Positions 20,947 through 32,741 of a stretch of 64,000 nt of DNA are shown one piece after another. How positions within the stretch are numbered: the first letter of the stretch is position 1; each line of letters starts with the position of its first letter. Both the position numbers and the translations under genes were made by a program. Below the pieces are notes generated by a model. It saw nothing but the letters and a program-made list of their open reading frames with translations, ran no database searches and was not told where the DNA came from. Source of the stretch: Omphiscola glabra. Its lineage: Eukaryota; Mollusca; Gastropoda; Lymnaeidae. The DNA lies in contig OZ024794.1 of the NCBI GenBank assembly GCA_964017045.1, positions 49,543,013 through 49,607,012 on the forward strand, given 5' to 3'.

Positions 20947-22951
20947 CATGCATTAAAAAGTAACTGCCATGCTAAAAGCACATTTTGTGTACCTTTGATT
21001 GATAGTTGCCTATTAGGTGGATTGGTTGCATCAGAAAACACAAGCCGTGCCAAAGTGTTACAATTCTATCGAATGACGTAACCACTAAATAGAGTATCTA
21101 GAAAAGACACACAACTTTTCACAATTTTTAAAAAATCCTTTTTGGAGACAAAAATTACACATAAAACATATTTTTTACAACATACTTTGCATAAAACAAA
21201 TTGCGCACTTTTAAGTTTCTTCGTCTAACTTTTATCTTCTGACACCAATGTCTCCTTCCATCATTTCAAGAAAAAGCTTGGAATTTCGGCACACGCGTGT
21301 TCTCTCTCTTTAAAAAAAATATTTAAATATATCTTATAATAAATTTTAAAAAAAACAATCATTCATATAGGTAACTTGAAACATATATCAGTGTTGGTTA
21401 GAGTGTCCATGCCACATGTCAAATACCCCCCCCCCTTTTAACCAAATCATTTGAGAACCCTTGCTGGGGTGAGAAGTGAAGCTTACGTGATGTTTTTGTT
21501 AGACGGCATCATCCCAGCGTTCCCTGCTGGTTTTTACACGGTTTAATTGGTATAACAGGATTCTCTCTCTCCTGAGATACAATGGTGCATGCTGGGTAAC
21601 TGCGTTTTGATTCGACGCCCGGGGATTGATCTTGGAACCCTCACAGCACGGGGGAGGGGGGAGGGAGCAGTGCCACCTTATCATGGTAACTCTAAAAGTG
21701 CAACGCCACCATATCACAGTGCGTCTTTAAGGGCATTGAAGTTTTTTTAGAAATATAAATTGAATCACTGTGTGAAATTAATCTAGCCCACCAAGACAAA
21801 AGATTTTGGGGAAAAATAGTATGGTTAAAAATTTCTCGTGACAACCTAGTTAAACTGGAATAGATGGGCCAAATCAGTCCTCTGAAAACCAGTGAAAAAA
21901 AATGCGATTTTAAACATTATTTTAAGTTTTAACCAGTTGCAGCAATCAGTTCGAGGTTTGGTATGAAATAATGAAATGCATAAATGATGTATATTTATCA
22001 TTCAGTCTTACATTTACGGCATATTATGTTCTCTATCCATAGCGTCGATAATAAATGACAGGGGTGAATCATCTGGGGGGGGGGGGGGGTAGGGACATGT
22101 CAAGATTTCCTTGTGACTTTTAAAAATTGTAAGATAATGCTTACATTTTTTTTGGATTAGAGATAATTTTACTAATGATGTACACACAGCCAAAGATCGT
22201 TTGCCCTCATTTCAACTTTAACGAATCCAGCATTCCTGAAACTCTCAGCGGCAAAACGTTTTACGTTCAAACAATACAACATCACGTTTTGCGTTGTGAT
22301 GAAACAAGATAGTTTCGACTTATATTGGCTTCCGAATATGAATAGGTCAAACCGAACTAAAAATGAGTTTGCTTTCCGCGAAGCTGTTCCCTTGCTTTAT
22401 ATAAATATTTGGTGAAAGAGTCATGGACACAAGACAACTTCACGGTAAATCTCTATTCACCAATTTAAAAAACAACAACAGAGCAATTAAAAAAAAAATT
22501 CTCAACGCTGTGACGTGAAAAAATCGTCCTTGACTTTCCTTGACCCACTCCAAATTTAAATTTCCGTAATTCCAGTTTTTGTTTTTAAATAATTTCCACA
22601 CAAACTCATTCATAAATAATGGACAAACCACGAATCCCAAACTGTGAGAATATATCCCATACTTGAAGTACTAACAGATCCTGACAGCAGCAGTACACTA
22701 GTATTTATTACAGGGGTTTAAACTCTTACATTCCAAAACGAATCCATTTTTTAAAATGGACCTTTATAATAAAAGAGCAACAAAATTTTGTAAAAAGTCA
22801 TTTCGACGGAGATCAGCCTGAAGAACTTATCAGACTGGCTCAACAACCATACCCCATAAAGTGTGTATTCTGATCTGGCGTACTCTTTGACTAGAGGCCA
22901 GCAACACATAAAATAGGGGGACTCCAATGGCCAGAGTTGAATGAGGCTCTA
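20947..22951. other. Intergenic sequence, nothing recognised
   Basis: Poly-C (about 21427) and poly-G (about 22076-22090) runs. No coding exon is recognised on either strand. Confidence 0.4.
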
Positions 22952-23398
22952 CTATTGGACAAGGTTGAAAAGCGCAATAATATTGGCCAAATTTGTTAGC
23001 GTTCCAGCGCTAATCGATCTGAAGCCACACGAAGATGGCGGGGTGACTGCAATGAATACCAACGAGCTTTTCAGTGACGGGGGGCCCCTCTCCACCTCGT
23101 GAGTGGCCCCCATTGTTGCTCCCAGCTTTTGGCGTCTCTTTGCCAAACTGGCAACCCCCGGAAGATCAAAATTTCGCAAATGGTGTTTGTTCATCATTTC
23201 GCCGCGGCGGTGTGCCGCAATCCCACATCTGATGACTTGATTGAAATGTAGATAGGGCGGCACAAGAGAGTACTTGATTAACTCGACGTGATGGCCGCTG
23301 TAACACCGTGCTCTGGAGGCTTTCAATGCATGCCTTGCAGACGTGTGAGGGTTAGAGGATTTTTGGCCGGAGCCAAAGGGAAGTTTGGTCTTCGACAC
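22952..23398 (-). other. Unrecognised 148-codon open frame in GC-richer DNA
   Basis: This is the longest open frame in the window that is not made of repeats. It has no recognisable domain, signal peptide or membrane segment. Basic, Ser- and His-containing stretches are scattered through it. It could be chance, an exon with unseen limits, or part of an unknown repeat. I do not claim a gene. Confidence 0.15.
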
Positions 23399-23736
23399 AC
23401 GTCATCACCAGCAGACTTTGGGTGGTTCATGTTTAGAAAGTGGTTTGTTTGGGGCAGTTAAAATACACATGAACCCCTAAAGTTAAGTTGCAGGTTGGTA
23501 TGGAACACAAGAACAAACAAAAACAAAAAAAACAAAAAAAAAAAAAAAAAAAAAAAAAAAGGAGGGGGGATTATACCATAGAGTAAGACTTTGGCTGCGA
23601 CATTTCAGTTTCTGATTCGAGGTTTGGGTTTTATTTATCACGTGACTAGTGTTGTGGCTGTTCCAGTGTAAAAAAAAACAATAACTTTTATTACTTCGGC
23701 ATGACAGACGTTTTTCGAGGTCATCAGCAAACTTTC
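23399..23736. other. Non-coding sequence with a long poly-A tract
   Basis: A run of about 27 A residues at 23534-23560 is followed by a G-rich patch. It could be a retroposon tail, but no body is recognised. Confidence 0.5.
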
Positions 23737-25240
23737 TTCTTGGATGGCTACAATGTGACAGAGGGCTTAGTCTTGGATGGCTACAATGTGATAGAAGGCT
23801 TTTTCTTGGATGGCTACAATGTGATAGATGGTTTAGTCTTAGATGACTACAATGTGATAGATGGCTTAGTCTAGGATGGTTACAATATGATAGAGGACTT
23901 AGTCTTGTATAGCTACAATGTGATAGAGGGCCTAGTCTTCGATGGCTACAATGTGATAGAGGGCTTACTCTTGGAAGGCTACAATGTGATATAGAGCGTA
24001 GTAGTGGATGGCTACTATGTGATAGAAGGCTTAGTCTTTGAAGACTACAATGCGATAGCGGGCCTAGTCTTCAAAGGCTACAATGTGATAGAGGGCTTAC
24101 TCTTGGAAGGCTACAATGTGATAGAGCGCTAATTCGATGGCTACATTGTGATATAGGGCGTAGTCTTGGATGGCTACAATGTGATAGAGGGCTTAGTCTT
24201 CGATGGCTACAATGTGATCGAGGGCTTAGCCTTGGATGGCTACAATGTGATAGAAGGCTTAGTCTTCGATGGCTACAATGTGATAGAGGGATTAGTCTTG
24301 GATGGCTACAATGTGACATAGAGCCTAGTCTTGGATGGCTACAATGTGACAGAAGGCTTAGTCTTGGGCTTAGTCTTCGATGGCTACAATGTGATCGAGG
24401 GCTTAGCCTTGGATGGCTACAATGTGATAGAAGGCTTAGTCTTCGATGGCTACAATGTGATAGAGGGCTTAGTCTTGGATGGCTACAATGTGACATAGAG
24501 CCTAGTCTTGGATGGCTACAATGTGATAGAAGGCTTAGTCTTGGGCTTAGTCTTCGATGGCTACAATGTGATCGAGGGCTTAGCCTTGGATGGCTACAAT
24601 GTGATAGAAGGCTTAGTCTTCGATGGCTACAATGTGATAGAGGGCTTAGTCTTGGATGGCTACAATGTGATATAGAGCCCAGTCTTGGATGGCTACAATG
24701 TGACAGAAGGCTTAGTCTTGGGCTTAGTCTTCGATGGCTACAATGTGATCGAGGGCTTAGCCTTGGATGGCTACAATGTGATAGAAGGCTTAGTCTTCGA
24801 TGGCTACAATGTGATAGAGGGCTTAGTCTTGGATGGCTACAATGTGACATAGAGCCTAGTCTTGGATGGCTACAATGTGATAGAAGGCTTAGTCTTGGGC
24901 TTAGTCTTCGATGGCTACAATGTGATCGAGGGCTTAGCCTTGGATGGCTACAATGTGATAGAAGGCTTAGTCTTCGATGGCTACAATGTGATAGAGGGCT
25001 TAGTCTTGGATGGCTACAATGTGATATAGAGCCCAGTCTTGGATGGCTACAATGTGATAGAAGGCTTAGTCTTGGATGGCTAAAATGTGATAGAGCTCTT
25101 AGTCTTGCATGGCTACAATGTGATATAGAGCCTAGTCTTGGATGGCTACAATGTGATAGAAGGCTTAGTCTTGGATGGCTAAAATGTGATAGAGCTCTTA
25201 GTCTTTGATGGCTACAATGTGATAGAGGGCTTAGTCTTTG
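23737..25240 (+). repeat. 33-bp tandem repeat, about 45 copies, with higher-order structure
   Basis: The unit is TTGGATGGCTACAATGTGAT then AGAGGGCTTAGTC. The left part and right end are diverged. The middle (about 24187-25050) is organised into 177-bp blocks. A 259-residue minus-strand frame (24071-24850) follows the periodicity and is treated as an artefact. Confidence 0.97.
24187..25050 (+). repeat. 177-bp higher-order repeat within the 33-bp array
   Basis: The marker TTGGGCTTAGTCTTCG occurs at 24364, 24541, 24718 and 24895, exactly 177 bp apart. Each block holds five 33-bp-type units plus a 12-bp insertion. The blocks differ by only a few bases (GACATAGAGCCT versus GATATAGAGCCC). Confidence 0.95.
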
Positions 25241-26876
25241 AAACTGTCAAAATATAATGGATCCTACAATGATCTACCGTTGGAAATTACAGCTTAAATT
25301 AAAAATAACTTTAATAATTAAACAAATTAAGAGAAAATTCCCTATACTCAATACAAGAAAATAAAGGATATTTCTCGTTTGTAAAGTTATTCTGATGACG
25401 CATGAACCAAAGGTTAGAGAGGGAAAAAATAACTGGTTACCTTTAATAATTTCAGGTACGAAATTGGTGCGTAGATGTGAAAAACCAAGTTTAGAAAACG
25501 AGATTTAAGCTAAACACCAGACATTGTGATAATGAACACATTACAGCTGAGATGCGCTACGGGTCTGTGATGGCTGTAGGTGAGCACGATGGTGTTTAAA
25601 CTACTGCGTTAGGCTTTAACCTTCTGACCAAGGGAACAATTAACACTTTATGAAAATTGCGTTTTGCCAGACACTTTGCTAGGCTGGAGAATATTCATTT
25701 AATTATGGAATATCGATCTCAGTAAAGTCGCTCGCTCTTAAACATAAAAACGCAATTTTTAACCAAAAAAAAAACACTAACTGTAAATCACATAGTAGTC
25801 AATGTGATATCTAGGACTATTCGATTCTGCAACATCGAACTGGTGTATGGACAATTAAGAAATTTAAAAGTCGGGTTCTGAATTTGATTTCCTTATATTT
25901 ATCACATTTGAGCAAGATACAGATGCACATATGTGTGTCCACATTACGAAATCGCATTACATTTCTTCCACGAAAGCCGAATCTCTTGTTTGCCGCAGAC
26001 TGCAGACGTCTTCCCGTGATGGGAACGGCACACAATGTAAATAACACATCATTTCAAAGTTCAATTTTCTTCACCTCGTTGCTGTCAACTCGTCATTTCC
26101 GGTAAGGACCCAGCCGCCACTACAGAAACGTACAGACAGACATGGCGTCCTGTAGATCAGAGTAAAGTCCCTTGTTAATCATCACATCGTTTGCTAGAAA
26201 TCACACAGATAATGCGTGGAGCAACTGCAGGTCGATGTAAGATTGATGTGGCTGTGTCGGACAAGTCTAATGCGCCCTAAGCTGGATGGGAAAATTAAAA
26301 AAAAAAAATTTAAATTTAAAGTTGGGCCCAATAGAACATAGGACCTATAGGGCTCTAATAAAAAAAAATTCAAACTAGGCGTCTGCTAGTTTAAGGAACA
26401 CGAAAGCTAAAATTGGATTGTTGTTCCACCCAAGCCATTGAACCTGAAGTTACAAGGCGTGTATTCGTGTACGCCTACCACTCAGCTATCAAGGGGGCAC
26501 TTAGGAACCAATCAATATTTGGGTCTTATGACACTCACTGATGGTATGGTACCTTTCTTGAAACAAATAAAACTAATCTCGTCTCAGATTTTTAAAACAT
26601 TAAGAAAAGAGGAGGAAAAAACAAACTTTTACTTTTCAAAATGTCTCGTACAAGTTTGTATTCTTCAAAAGTGGCAACTATTTAAAACAAATCTTTTTGA
26701 ATAATAAAAGATGTGCATAAAGTTCTCGTCTTGATTTGACCCCATTTGACATGTCTTATAAAAATTCATCATTGGAGATGTGTTTACTTCATCAAAACAT
26801 GTCATGGTATCAAGACGCATTGGATCCTAGCACTTCATCTTAGCAAGTGGAGAAATCGACAGATCCAAAGCCGAAA
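25241..26876. other. Intergenic sequence, nothing recognised
   Basis: AT-rich. Several 70-90-residue open frames (25817-26704) lack recognisable features. Confidence 0.4.
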
Positions 26877-27156
26877 ATGGCGGCGGGTCACCTCGGTTCA
26901 ACGCGTTGCCTAGCAACTAAACCATATTATTTACCGGAAATAAACGAATTATAGACTAGAGAGAGGCTACTTAACCTCCGGGGCTGAGGTTGTGCGGAGA
27001 GAAGCAGGAGGAGAGAAAGAGGCCGCCACCAGTAGGTGCCTGATCTCCCCTTGACTGGATGACGCCAGTCACGATGGGAGGGAAATGGAAGTTCTTTAAA
27101 TCGGGGGCTGGAGAAATCGGAGTTTTTCCCAAAGTAACTTTTTTGTCCATCTTCAA
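26877..27156. other. GC-richer patch with two small unrecognised frames
   Basis: The plus-strand frame 26877-26954 has 25 codons starting MAAGHLG in good context. The minus-strand frame 26971-27156 has 61 codons and starts MKMDKKVTLGKTP. Neither resembles a protein I know. A perfect X-box lies inside the first. This could be a promoter or first-exon region of an unidentified gene. Confidence 0.2.
26905..26917. promoter_or_regulatory. X-box-like motif GTTGCCTAGCAAC
   Basis: It fits the RFX X-box pattern RYYNYY-N-RRNRAC perfectly. RFX factors drive cilium genes in animals. Function is unproven, and no ciliary gene is identified next to it. Confidence 0.4.
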
Positions 27157-27160
27157 AAAA

Positions 27161-27543
27161 TGTTATGCGTATTCTAAAGATCCACCGTAGCGCCGAGGAT
27201 TCTGGGTTATCAATAACGTTTATCCATGGATGAATTGATCATAAATACATCATTTCGCCTGTTGAGTAGTGGGAGGGGGGCGGCGGCGGGTCAGGCGTGG
27301 GGGTGGGACTTCACTCGATTATCTTGATATTAAGACGCCGAGATACGCTGGACGAGCTGTAGAAGTGCAATGAAATTCTTACGGGAGAAATTTCAGGATA
27401 AGTGCATGGACAGCAAACTACGATCCCTGCCTAGATCTACATCTTAAAGTTCAGCGTGAACTGCGCGTTCTATCGGGCATTTCGTTTGAGAGAGAAATTG
27501 TTGTAAACACACATGTAAAAAAAACGTGCTGTACGAGTAACAG
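27161..27543. other. Non-coding sequence, nothing recognised
   Basis: A G-rich stretch (GGGAGGGGGGCGGCGGCGGG) lies at about 27271-27290. Confidence 0.4.
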
Positions 27544-27690
27544 AGTTGACTGTGTACAAGAACCCGAAACGATGAGATCTGTCTGAGGTTAAAGTTGGCT
27601 GTGTACAAGAGCCGAAACGATGAGATCTGTCTAAGGTTAAAGTTGGCTGTGTACAAGAACCGAAACGATGAGATCTGTCTAAGGTCAACT
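27544..27690 (+). repeat. 49-bp tandem repeat, three copies
   Basis: The unit contains TGTGTACAAGAACCGAAACG and ATGAGATCTGTCTAAGG. Confidence 0.95.
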
Positions 27691-27963
27691 GAGCTGAAAA
27701 ATTAAAATTATGCACGCCCCCCCCCCCTTTTTTAAAAAAAATAAAATAATAATTCCCATTCTTTATATCAGTTGGATGAAAGTGATAAAAGGGAGATATT
27801 ATTTTCCTTCAAACTCCATCGACAAATAAGTGAAATCAACGACTCCCAATTTAGAGCTCCGAGCAAAAACCATCTCTGCTTGGCCGACACATTGATTGGC
27901 TTCAGCAAAACGTTTAATATGTTGCCCAATCTTCGGATAACGGGGCTTAGCAACAATTGAGTT

Positions 27964-28023
27964 AGGTCACCAATTCATAGGTCACCAATTCATAGGTCAC
28001 CAATCCATAGGTCACCAATCCAT
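27964..28023 (+). repeat. 15-bp tandem repeat, four copies
   Basis: The unit is AGGTCACCAATTCAT. Confidence 0.95.
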
Positions 28024-28039
28024 AACCAACAGATGAATA

Positions 28040-28374
28040 ACGCCAGCATTCATTATCTGACAAAATTGTAATCTAGCCAGCACAATCTGACCAACATTTT
28101 AATCTAGCCAGCACAATTTGACCAACATTTTAATCTAGCCAGCACAATTTGACCAACATTTAATCCAGCCAGCACAATTTTACCAACATTTTAATCCAGC
28201 CAGCACAATTTGACCAACATTTTAATCTAGCCAGCACAATTTTACCAACATTTTAATCCAGCCAGCACAATTTGACCAACATTTTAATCCAGCCAGCACA
28301 ATTTGACCAACATTTAATCCAGCCAGCATTATTTGACCAACATTATAATCAAGTCAGCATAATTTGGCCAACAG
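28040..28374 (+). repeat. 31-bp tandem repeat, about 10 copies
   Basis: The unit is AATCTAGCCAGCACAATTTG then ACCAACATTTT; edge copies are diverged. Confidence 0.95.
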
Positions 28375-29219
28375 TATTTCTAAAAATTTTTTGGCCGGGC
28401 TTGGTCACTGCCAATCTTCTCAGTACCAACTCTGTACAAAAAGGTCAGTAGTGGAACCGAGAGATACGGCAGAGCCTTAAGGTTAATGCGCCCAGTCAGC
28501 CCGGGATGACCCGGGACACTGACTACTTAGCAGGAGCTTGCGAGTGTAGGAATATTATCGGAAAATAGTTCGATCCACTCAGTGGGTGTGTAGACGACAA
28601 GTATCCGGGACTACATCCACAGATTTCTGCTAAAAGAGATTTTTAGAATAAATATTTTCTATCAAATTTAGTGACCCTCCTCCAGTTGCTCGTGATTTCC
28701 TTAAACAATTACTAAAAAAAAAAAAAAAAAAGTATTAGTTAAAAATATTTTGCGTGCGATAAATAGTATAATCGTGCAGTGGTGTAATAGTTTGCGTTAT
28801 AAGTCATTTACATTATGATAAGTCACATGATACGATTATTAAGTTGAAAATAATTTATTTTACAGAATTGAGCGGTTGTTTCAATGAAAATTAAACCAAA
28901 GTTCAAGGCCATACATTTCGAGGCACTGTTCGCTTAATGACTTGCTTAAAATAGAGACCAGGAGGCCAACGCTAAATACAAGATATTCTTACGGCATGTA
29001 GCTTACCGCAGAAAGAAACTTGTAGGTAAATGATCATGCCACATAGAATTACAAACCCGAAGAAGAACGAGGATCGATCATTGTAGATTGGGTTCTTTAG
29101 TAACTGTATAACATTATATAAGAGTAATAATAAAAGGCTTCTGTCTCTTGTGATGCCCAGCCAGAAGAAGCTTGTGGACGTGTTAGTTTTTTCATCTATT
29201 TTGTAGTGTCAAATCTGAG
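28375..29219. other. Intergenic sequence, nothing recognised
   Basis: A poly-A run lies near 28713-28730. No gene is recognised. Confidence 0.4.
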
Positions 29220-29517
29220 CCACAGAGCCAGGGAGAGAGGGAGAGAGATAAAGGAGATAGTTTGAGTGAGAGAGAGAGAGAGAAAGAGAGAGAGCGAGAA
29301 GGAGAAAGAGAGTTAAGAGAGAGGGGACAAGATAGTTTTTATGTGAGAGAGAAAGAAAGGGAGAGAGAAAAAGGGAGAAAGAAAGAGATAGAGAGTGTCT
29401 GAGAAGGAGAGAAAGAAAGAGATAAAGAGTGAGAGAGATTGAGCGAGAGAGAGAGAAAAGAGAGATAGAAAGAGTGTGTGTGAGAGAGGGAGAGATTGGG
29501 TGAGACAAAGAGAGATT

Positions 29518-29550
<33 letters not shown>
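29220..29550 (+). repeat. Purine (GA-rich) tract, about 330 bp
   Basis: Almost pure GA with AAAG and GAGAG variants, ending in a perfect (GA) run. The Ser/Leu-rich frames on the other strand are by-products. Confidence 0.95.
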
Positions 29551-29553
<3 letters not shown>

Positions 29554-30554
29554 CATTATCAGTAACTGTTGTCAAAGAATTGAACATCACACGAGCGTGT
29601 CTTCCATGCCGCTGAAAGCAAAGTGAGGCCCAAAATGTTGATTTACGATTGAACATATAATATCAGCCTCGCCAAACTAAAATGGGTCAAGTTCTTGCAA
29701 AATTCATTTGCATGTTATTGAAAGTTAGAAAAGAGGGAAACGGTGGGCCGAGTCGAGAGAATATGTATTCCCGGACCGGTCGATATGGGCCAGTCAATTT
29801 TCTATTTTAAATATCTTTTTGAAATAAAATGGTATATGGCATTTTTGCACCAGCCATTACTACTTTCAGGCGTGTCTTCCCCCCCCCCCCCCCCCGGGGT
29901 TGAAATCTTGTTCTGGACAAACTCATCAAGAGAAATGGATGTACCGAACTGTAACTGTGATGTATCGGTTTGCATTTGTCATACGAGTCCATCTTAGCGG
30001 TTATTGAAGATCAAGAGATAAGGGATCTCTTAAAATAGAACGTTATAAAAAAAACAGCATCTACGTCTTACTATGAATCTTTGGTGTTCTATTGTTTCAA
30101 AACAGCAACAAACAACAACAACAAAATACTTCTTCGGAAAATTTCAAACGATGAGTAAAATATTTATCTGAAAACTACTTCTTATACAAAAAGGGGACAA
30201 GGTTACAAAATGAATTGTGTGCTTAAGTTTGAAAAAAAAGCCAAACTGTGTAGAAAATGTTGTAAATCAAGTTGGCTTTAAAGCACCACATGTAACGTTA
30301 TTTGAAACATTTTTTTGAAAATTTTATGAAGACATCACATCCACAGTCTTGGTCAGTACAATTCAGTTACATCCAGACAAACGATTGGATACAATTGTAA
30401 ATATATTTCAACAAAAGTACAAGAATTTTTTTTAGACAAAAACCCCTTTTGACAACATTACAGTTGTAACAAAGTAACTTGATAGTGTAAATACAGAATA
30501 CAACATTGCTGATACTAATCAATACATACTATAATTCATTCAAAGTCTCTTGAA
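29551..30554. other. Intergenic sequence, nothing recognised
   Basis: A poly-C run lies at about 29879-29895. No coding exon is recognised. Confidence 0.4.
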
Positions 30555-31548
30555 CAGAAACTGTTTGATACTGGACACCAGCCAGAGAAACTGTTTGATA
30601 CTGGACACCAGCCAGAGAAACTGTTTGATACAGAACACCAGCCAGACGAACTGTTTGATACTGGACACCAGCCAGAGAAACTGTTTGATACTGGACACCA
30701 ACCAGAGAAACTGTCTGATACTGGACACCAACCAGACGAACTGTTTGATACTGGACACCAGCCAGAGAAACTGTTTGATACTGGACACCAACCAGAGAAA
30801 CTGTTTGATACAGGACACCAGCCAGACGAACTGTTTGATACTGGACACCAGCCAGAGAAACTGTCTGATAGTGGACACCAGCCAGAGAAACTGTTTGATA
30901 CAGGACACCAGCCAGACGAACTGTTTGATACTGGACATCAACCAGGGAAACTGTTTGATACTGGCCACAAACAAGGAAACTGTTTGATACAGGACACCAA
31001 CCAGGGAATTTGTTTGATACTGGACACCAGCCAGAGAAACTGGTTGATACTGGACGCCAGCCACAGAAACTGTTTGATACTGGACACCAGCCAGAGAAAC
31101 TGTTTGATACTGGACACCAACCAGAGAAACTGTTTGATACTGGACACCAACCAGAGAAACTGATTGATACTGGACACCAGCCAGAGAAACTGTTTGATAC
31201 TGGACACCAGCAAGAGAAACTGTTTGATACTGGACATCAACAAGGGAAACTGTTTGGTACTGGACATCAACCAGGGAAACTGTTTGATACTGGACACAAA
31301 CCAGAGAAACTGTTTGATACTGGACACCAACCAGAGAAACTGTTTGATACTGGACACCAGCCGGAGAAACTGTTTGATACTGGACACCAACCAGGGAATC
31401 TGTTTGCTACTGGACATCAACCAGGGAAACTGTTTGATACTGGACACAAACCAGAGAAACTGTTTGATACTGGACACAAACCAGAGAAACTGTTTGCTAC
31501 TGGACATCAACCAGAGAAGCTGTATGATAGTGGACACCAACTAGAGAA
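30555..31548 (+). repeat. 30-bp tandem repeat, 33 copies
   Basis: The unit is CTGTTTGATACTGGACACCA then GCCAGAGAAA. One 29-bp copy near 30970 shifts the frame, so the long frames on both strands change there. This supports their being artefacts. Confidence 0.97.
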
Positions 31549-31887
31549 CAAAACAACTCCTTCGAAAGTTACACAATAAAACAAGCTGTAGCCATGCACA
31601 GTTACTTGAAACAAAGACTAACCAATGTAAACGTCCCCCCCCCAGCCCAACACTCCGTCTTTGAAGAGTACAAATGACTCTGATCTAATCAATCATGGCT
31701 TGCAAGTGTCCCGGGCCAAAATTGATTCCTGGCGCTACCTAATTTCAAGCCCAGTGTATCTTGTTGTTTCAATAACTCTGTTAACTCAACCGGGCATACG
31801 GACATTTTAGCTTCCCCCCCCCGCCCCACACTTCTCCAAACCTTCATCTTGACACACATTCACATGACCCACTAGCCAAAAGTGTTA
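31549..31887. other. Non-coding sequence, nothing recognised
   Basis: Short C runs near 31636 and 31815. Confidence 0.4.
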
Positions 31888-32128
31888 CAGGCAAATGTTA
31901 TGGACACTTTTTAAACATTTAAAGGCATATGTTAAGGGCAAATGGTACAGAAACGTCACAGGCAGATTTAACACGGAAATGTTACTTGCAATTGTTACAG
32001 GCACATTTTACAAGCTACAGGCCCATTTACAGACACATATACAGACAAATGTTACAGACAATGTTACAGACAGATGTTACAGACAACGTTACAGTCAGAT
32101 GTTACAGTCAAATGTTACAGGCGAACGT
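31888..32128 (+). repeat. Irregular GTTACAG tandem repeat
   Basis: The theme ATGTTACAGACA recurs at 12-30 bp intervals and is tightest at 32048-32128. Confidence 0.85.
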
Positions 32129-32237
32129 TTCTTCCCATTTATTTAATAAACAATAACTCTTGTTTGTGTCCTGTCACGGGGACGGAACTCGGTATCGACA
32201 AAGCCCGATCTTCTTTCTTTGATGGGCTCCATTCTTC

Positions 32238-32330
32238 TCCCCCCCCCTCACTCCACCCCCCGACCCCCCCTCACTCCACCCCGACCCCCCTCACTCCAAC
32301 CCCCCCACCCCCCCTAAAAAAAAAACAACA
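32238..32330 (+). repeat. C-rich repeat (CCCCCCTCACTCCACC type)
   Basis: Four to five diverged units with C runs, followed by poly-A. Confidence 0.85.
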
Positions 32331-32413
32331 GACTACAAATAAAAACAAAACACAGAAACCTACGGGTTTCCAGCAGATGCCACCGTTATGTGATCATCAG
32401 CATAGATATTATG

Positions 32414-32587
32414 CAGTGGCGTAGCGAGGGGGGTAGGGGGGCATCATGCCCGGGCGCTACTTTCAAAGGGGCGCCAACTGGTATATTTTACATATAATAG
32501 TGTATGGTTTTCGAATGGGGAGGGGGCGCTAAAAAGGTATTGTGCCCCGGTGTGCCCCGGGCGCGAGTTAAGTTCGCTACGCCACTG
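32414..32587 (-). mobile_element. hAT-type MITE, CAGTGGCGTAGC family, copy C
   Basis: The 174-bp element has a perfect 8-bp target duplication ATATTATG (32406-32413 and 32588-32595). It is inverted relative to copies A and B and is the clearest evidence for the 8-bp duplication in this subfamily. Confidence 0.95.
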
Positions 32588-32741
32588 ATATTATGATCAT
32601 TCACTGAAGACTTCATGTGTTTGATGTTGCAACGTTGAATCGCGGTGAGCGTGGATTGCTTTCTATTCAGTTCGTTACTTTGAACTTCAAGTCATTGCTG
32701 TTGTTATATTGTTTGACTATGTACCATCACAATGGGTCACC

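Noticed and set aside
22952..23398. 148-codon minus-strand frame as a gene
   Set aside because: It is the longest non-repetitive frame, but no domain, splice context or codon pattern supports it. Listed only as an open frame.
24071..24850. 259-residue Ser/His/Cys/Leu/Arg-rich minus-strand frame resembling a repeat protein
   Set aside because: It follows the 33-bp unit and 177-bp block, both multiples of three. It starts and stops only because unit variants gain or lose stops.
23737..25240. Possible CRISPR array (33-bp repeats)
   Set aside because: Units are contiguous without unique spacers, and the DNA is eukaryotic.
30540..31579. Several 126-200-residue repetitive frames on both strands
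   Set aside because: They come from the 30-bp repeat. A 29-bp unit near 30970 shifts the frame without any pressure to restore it.
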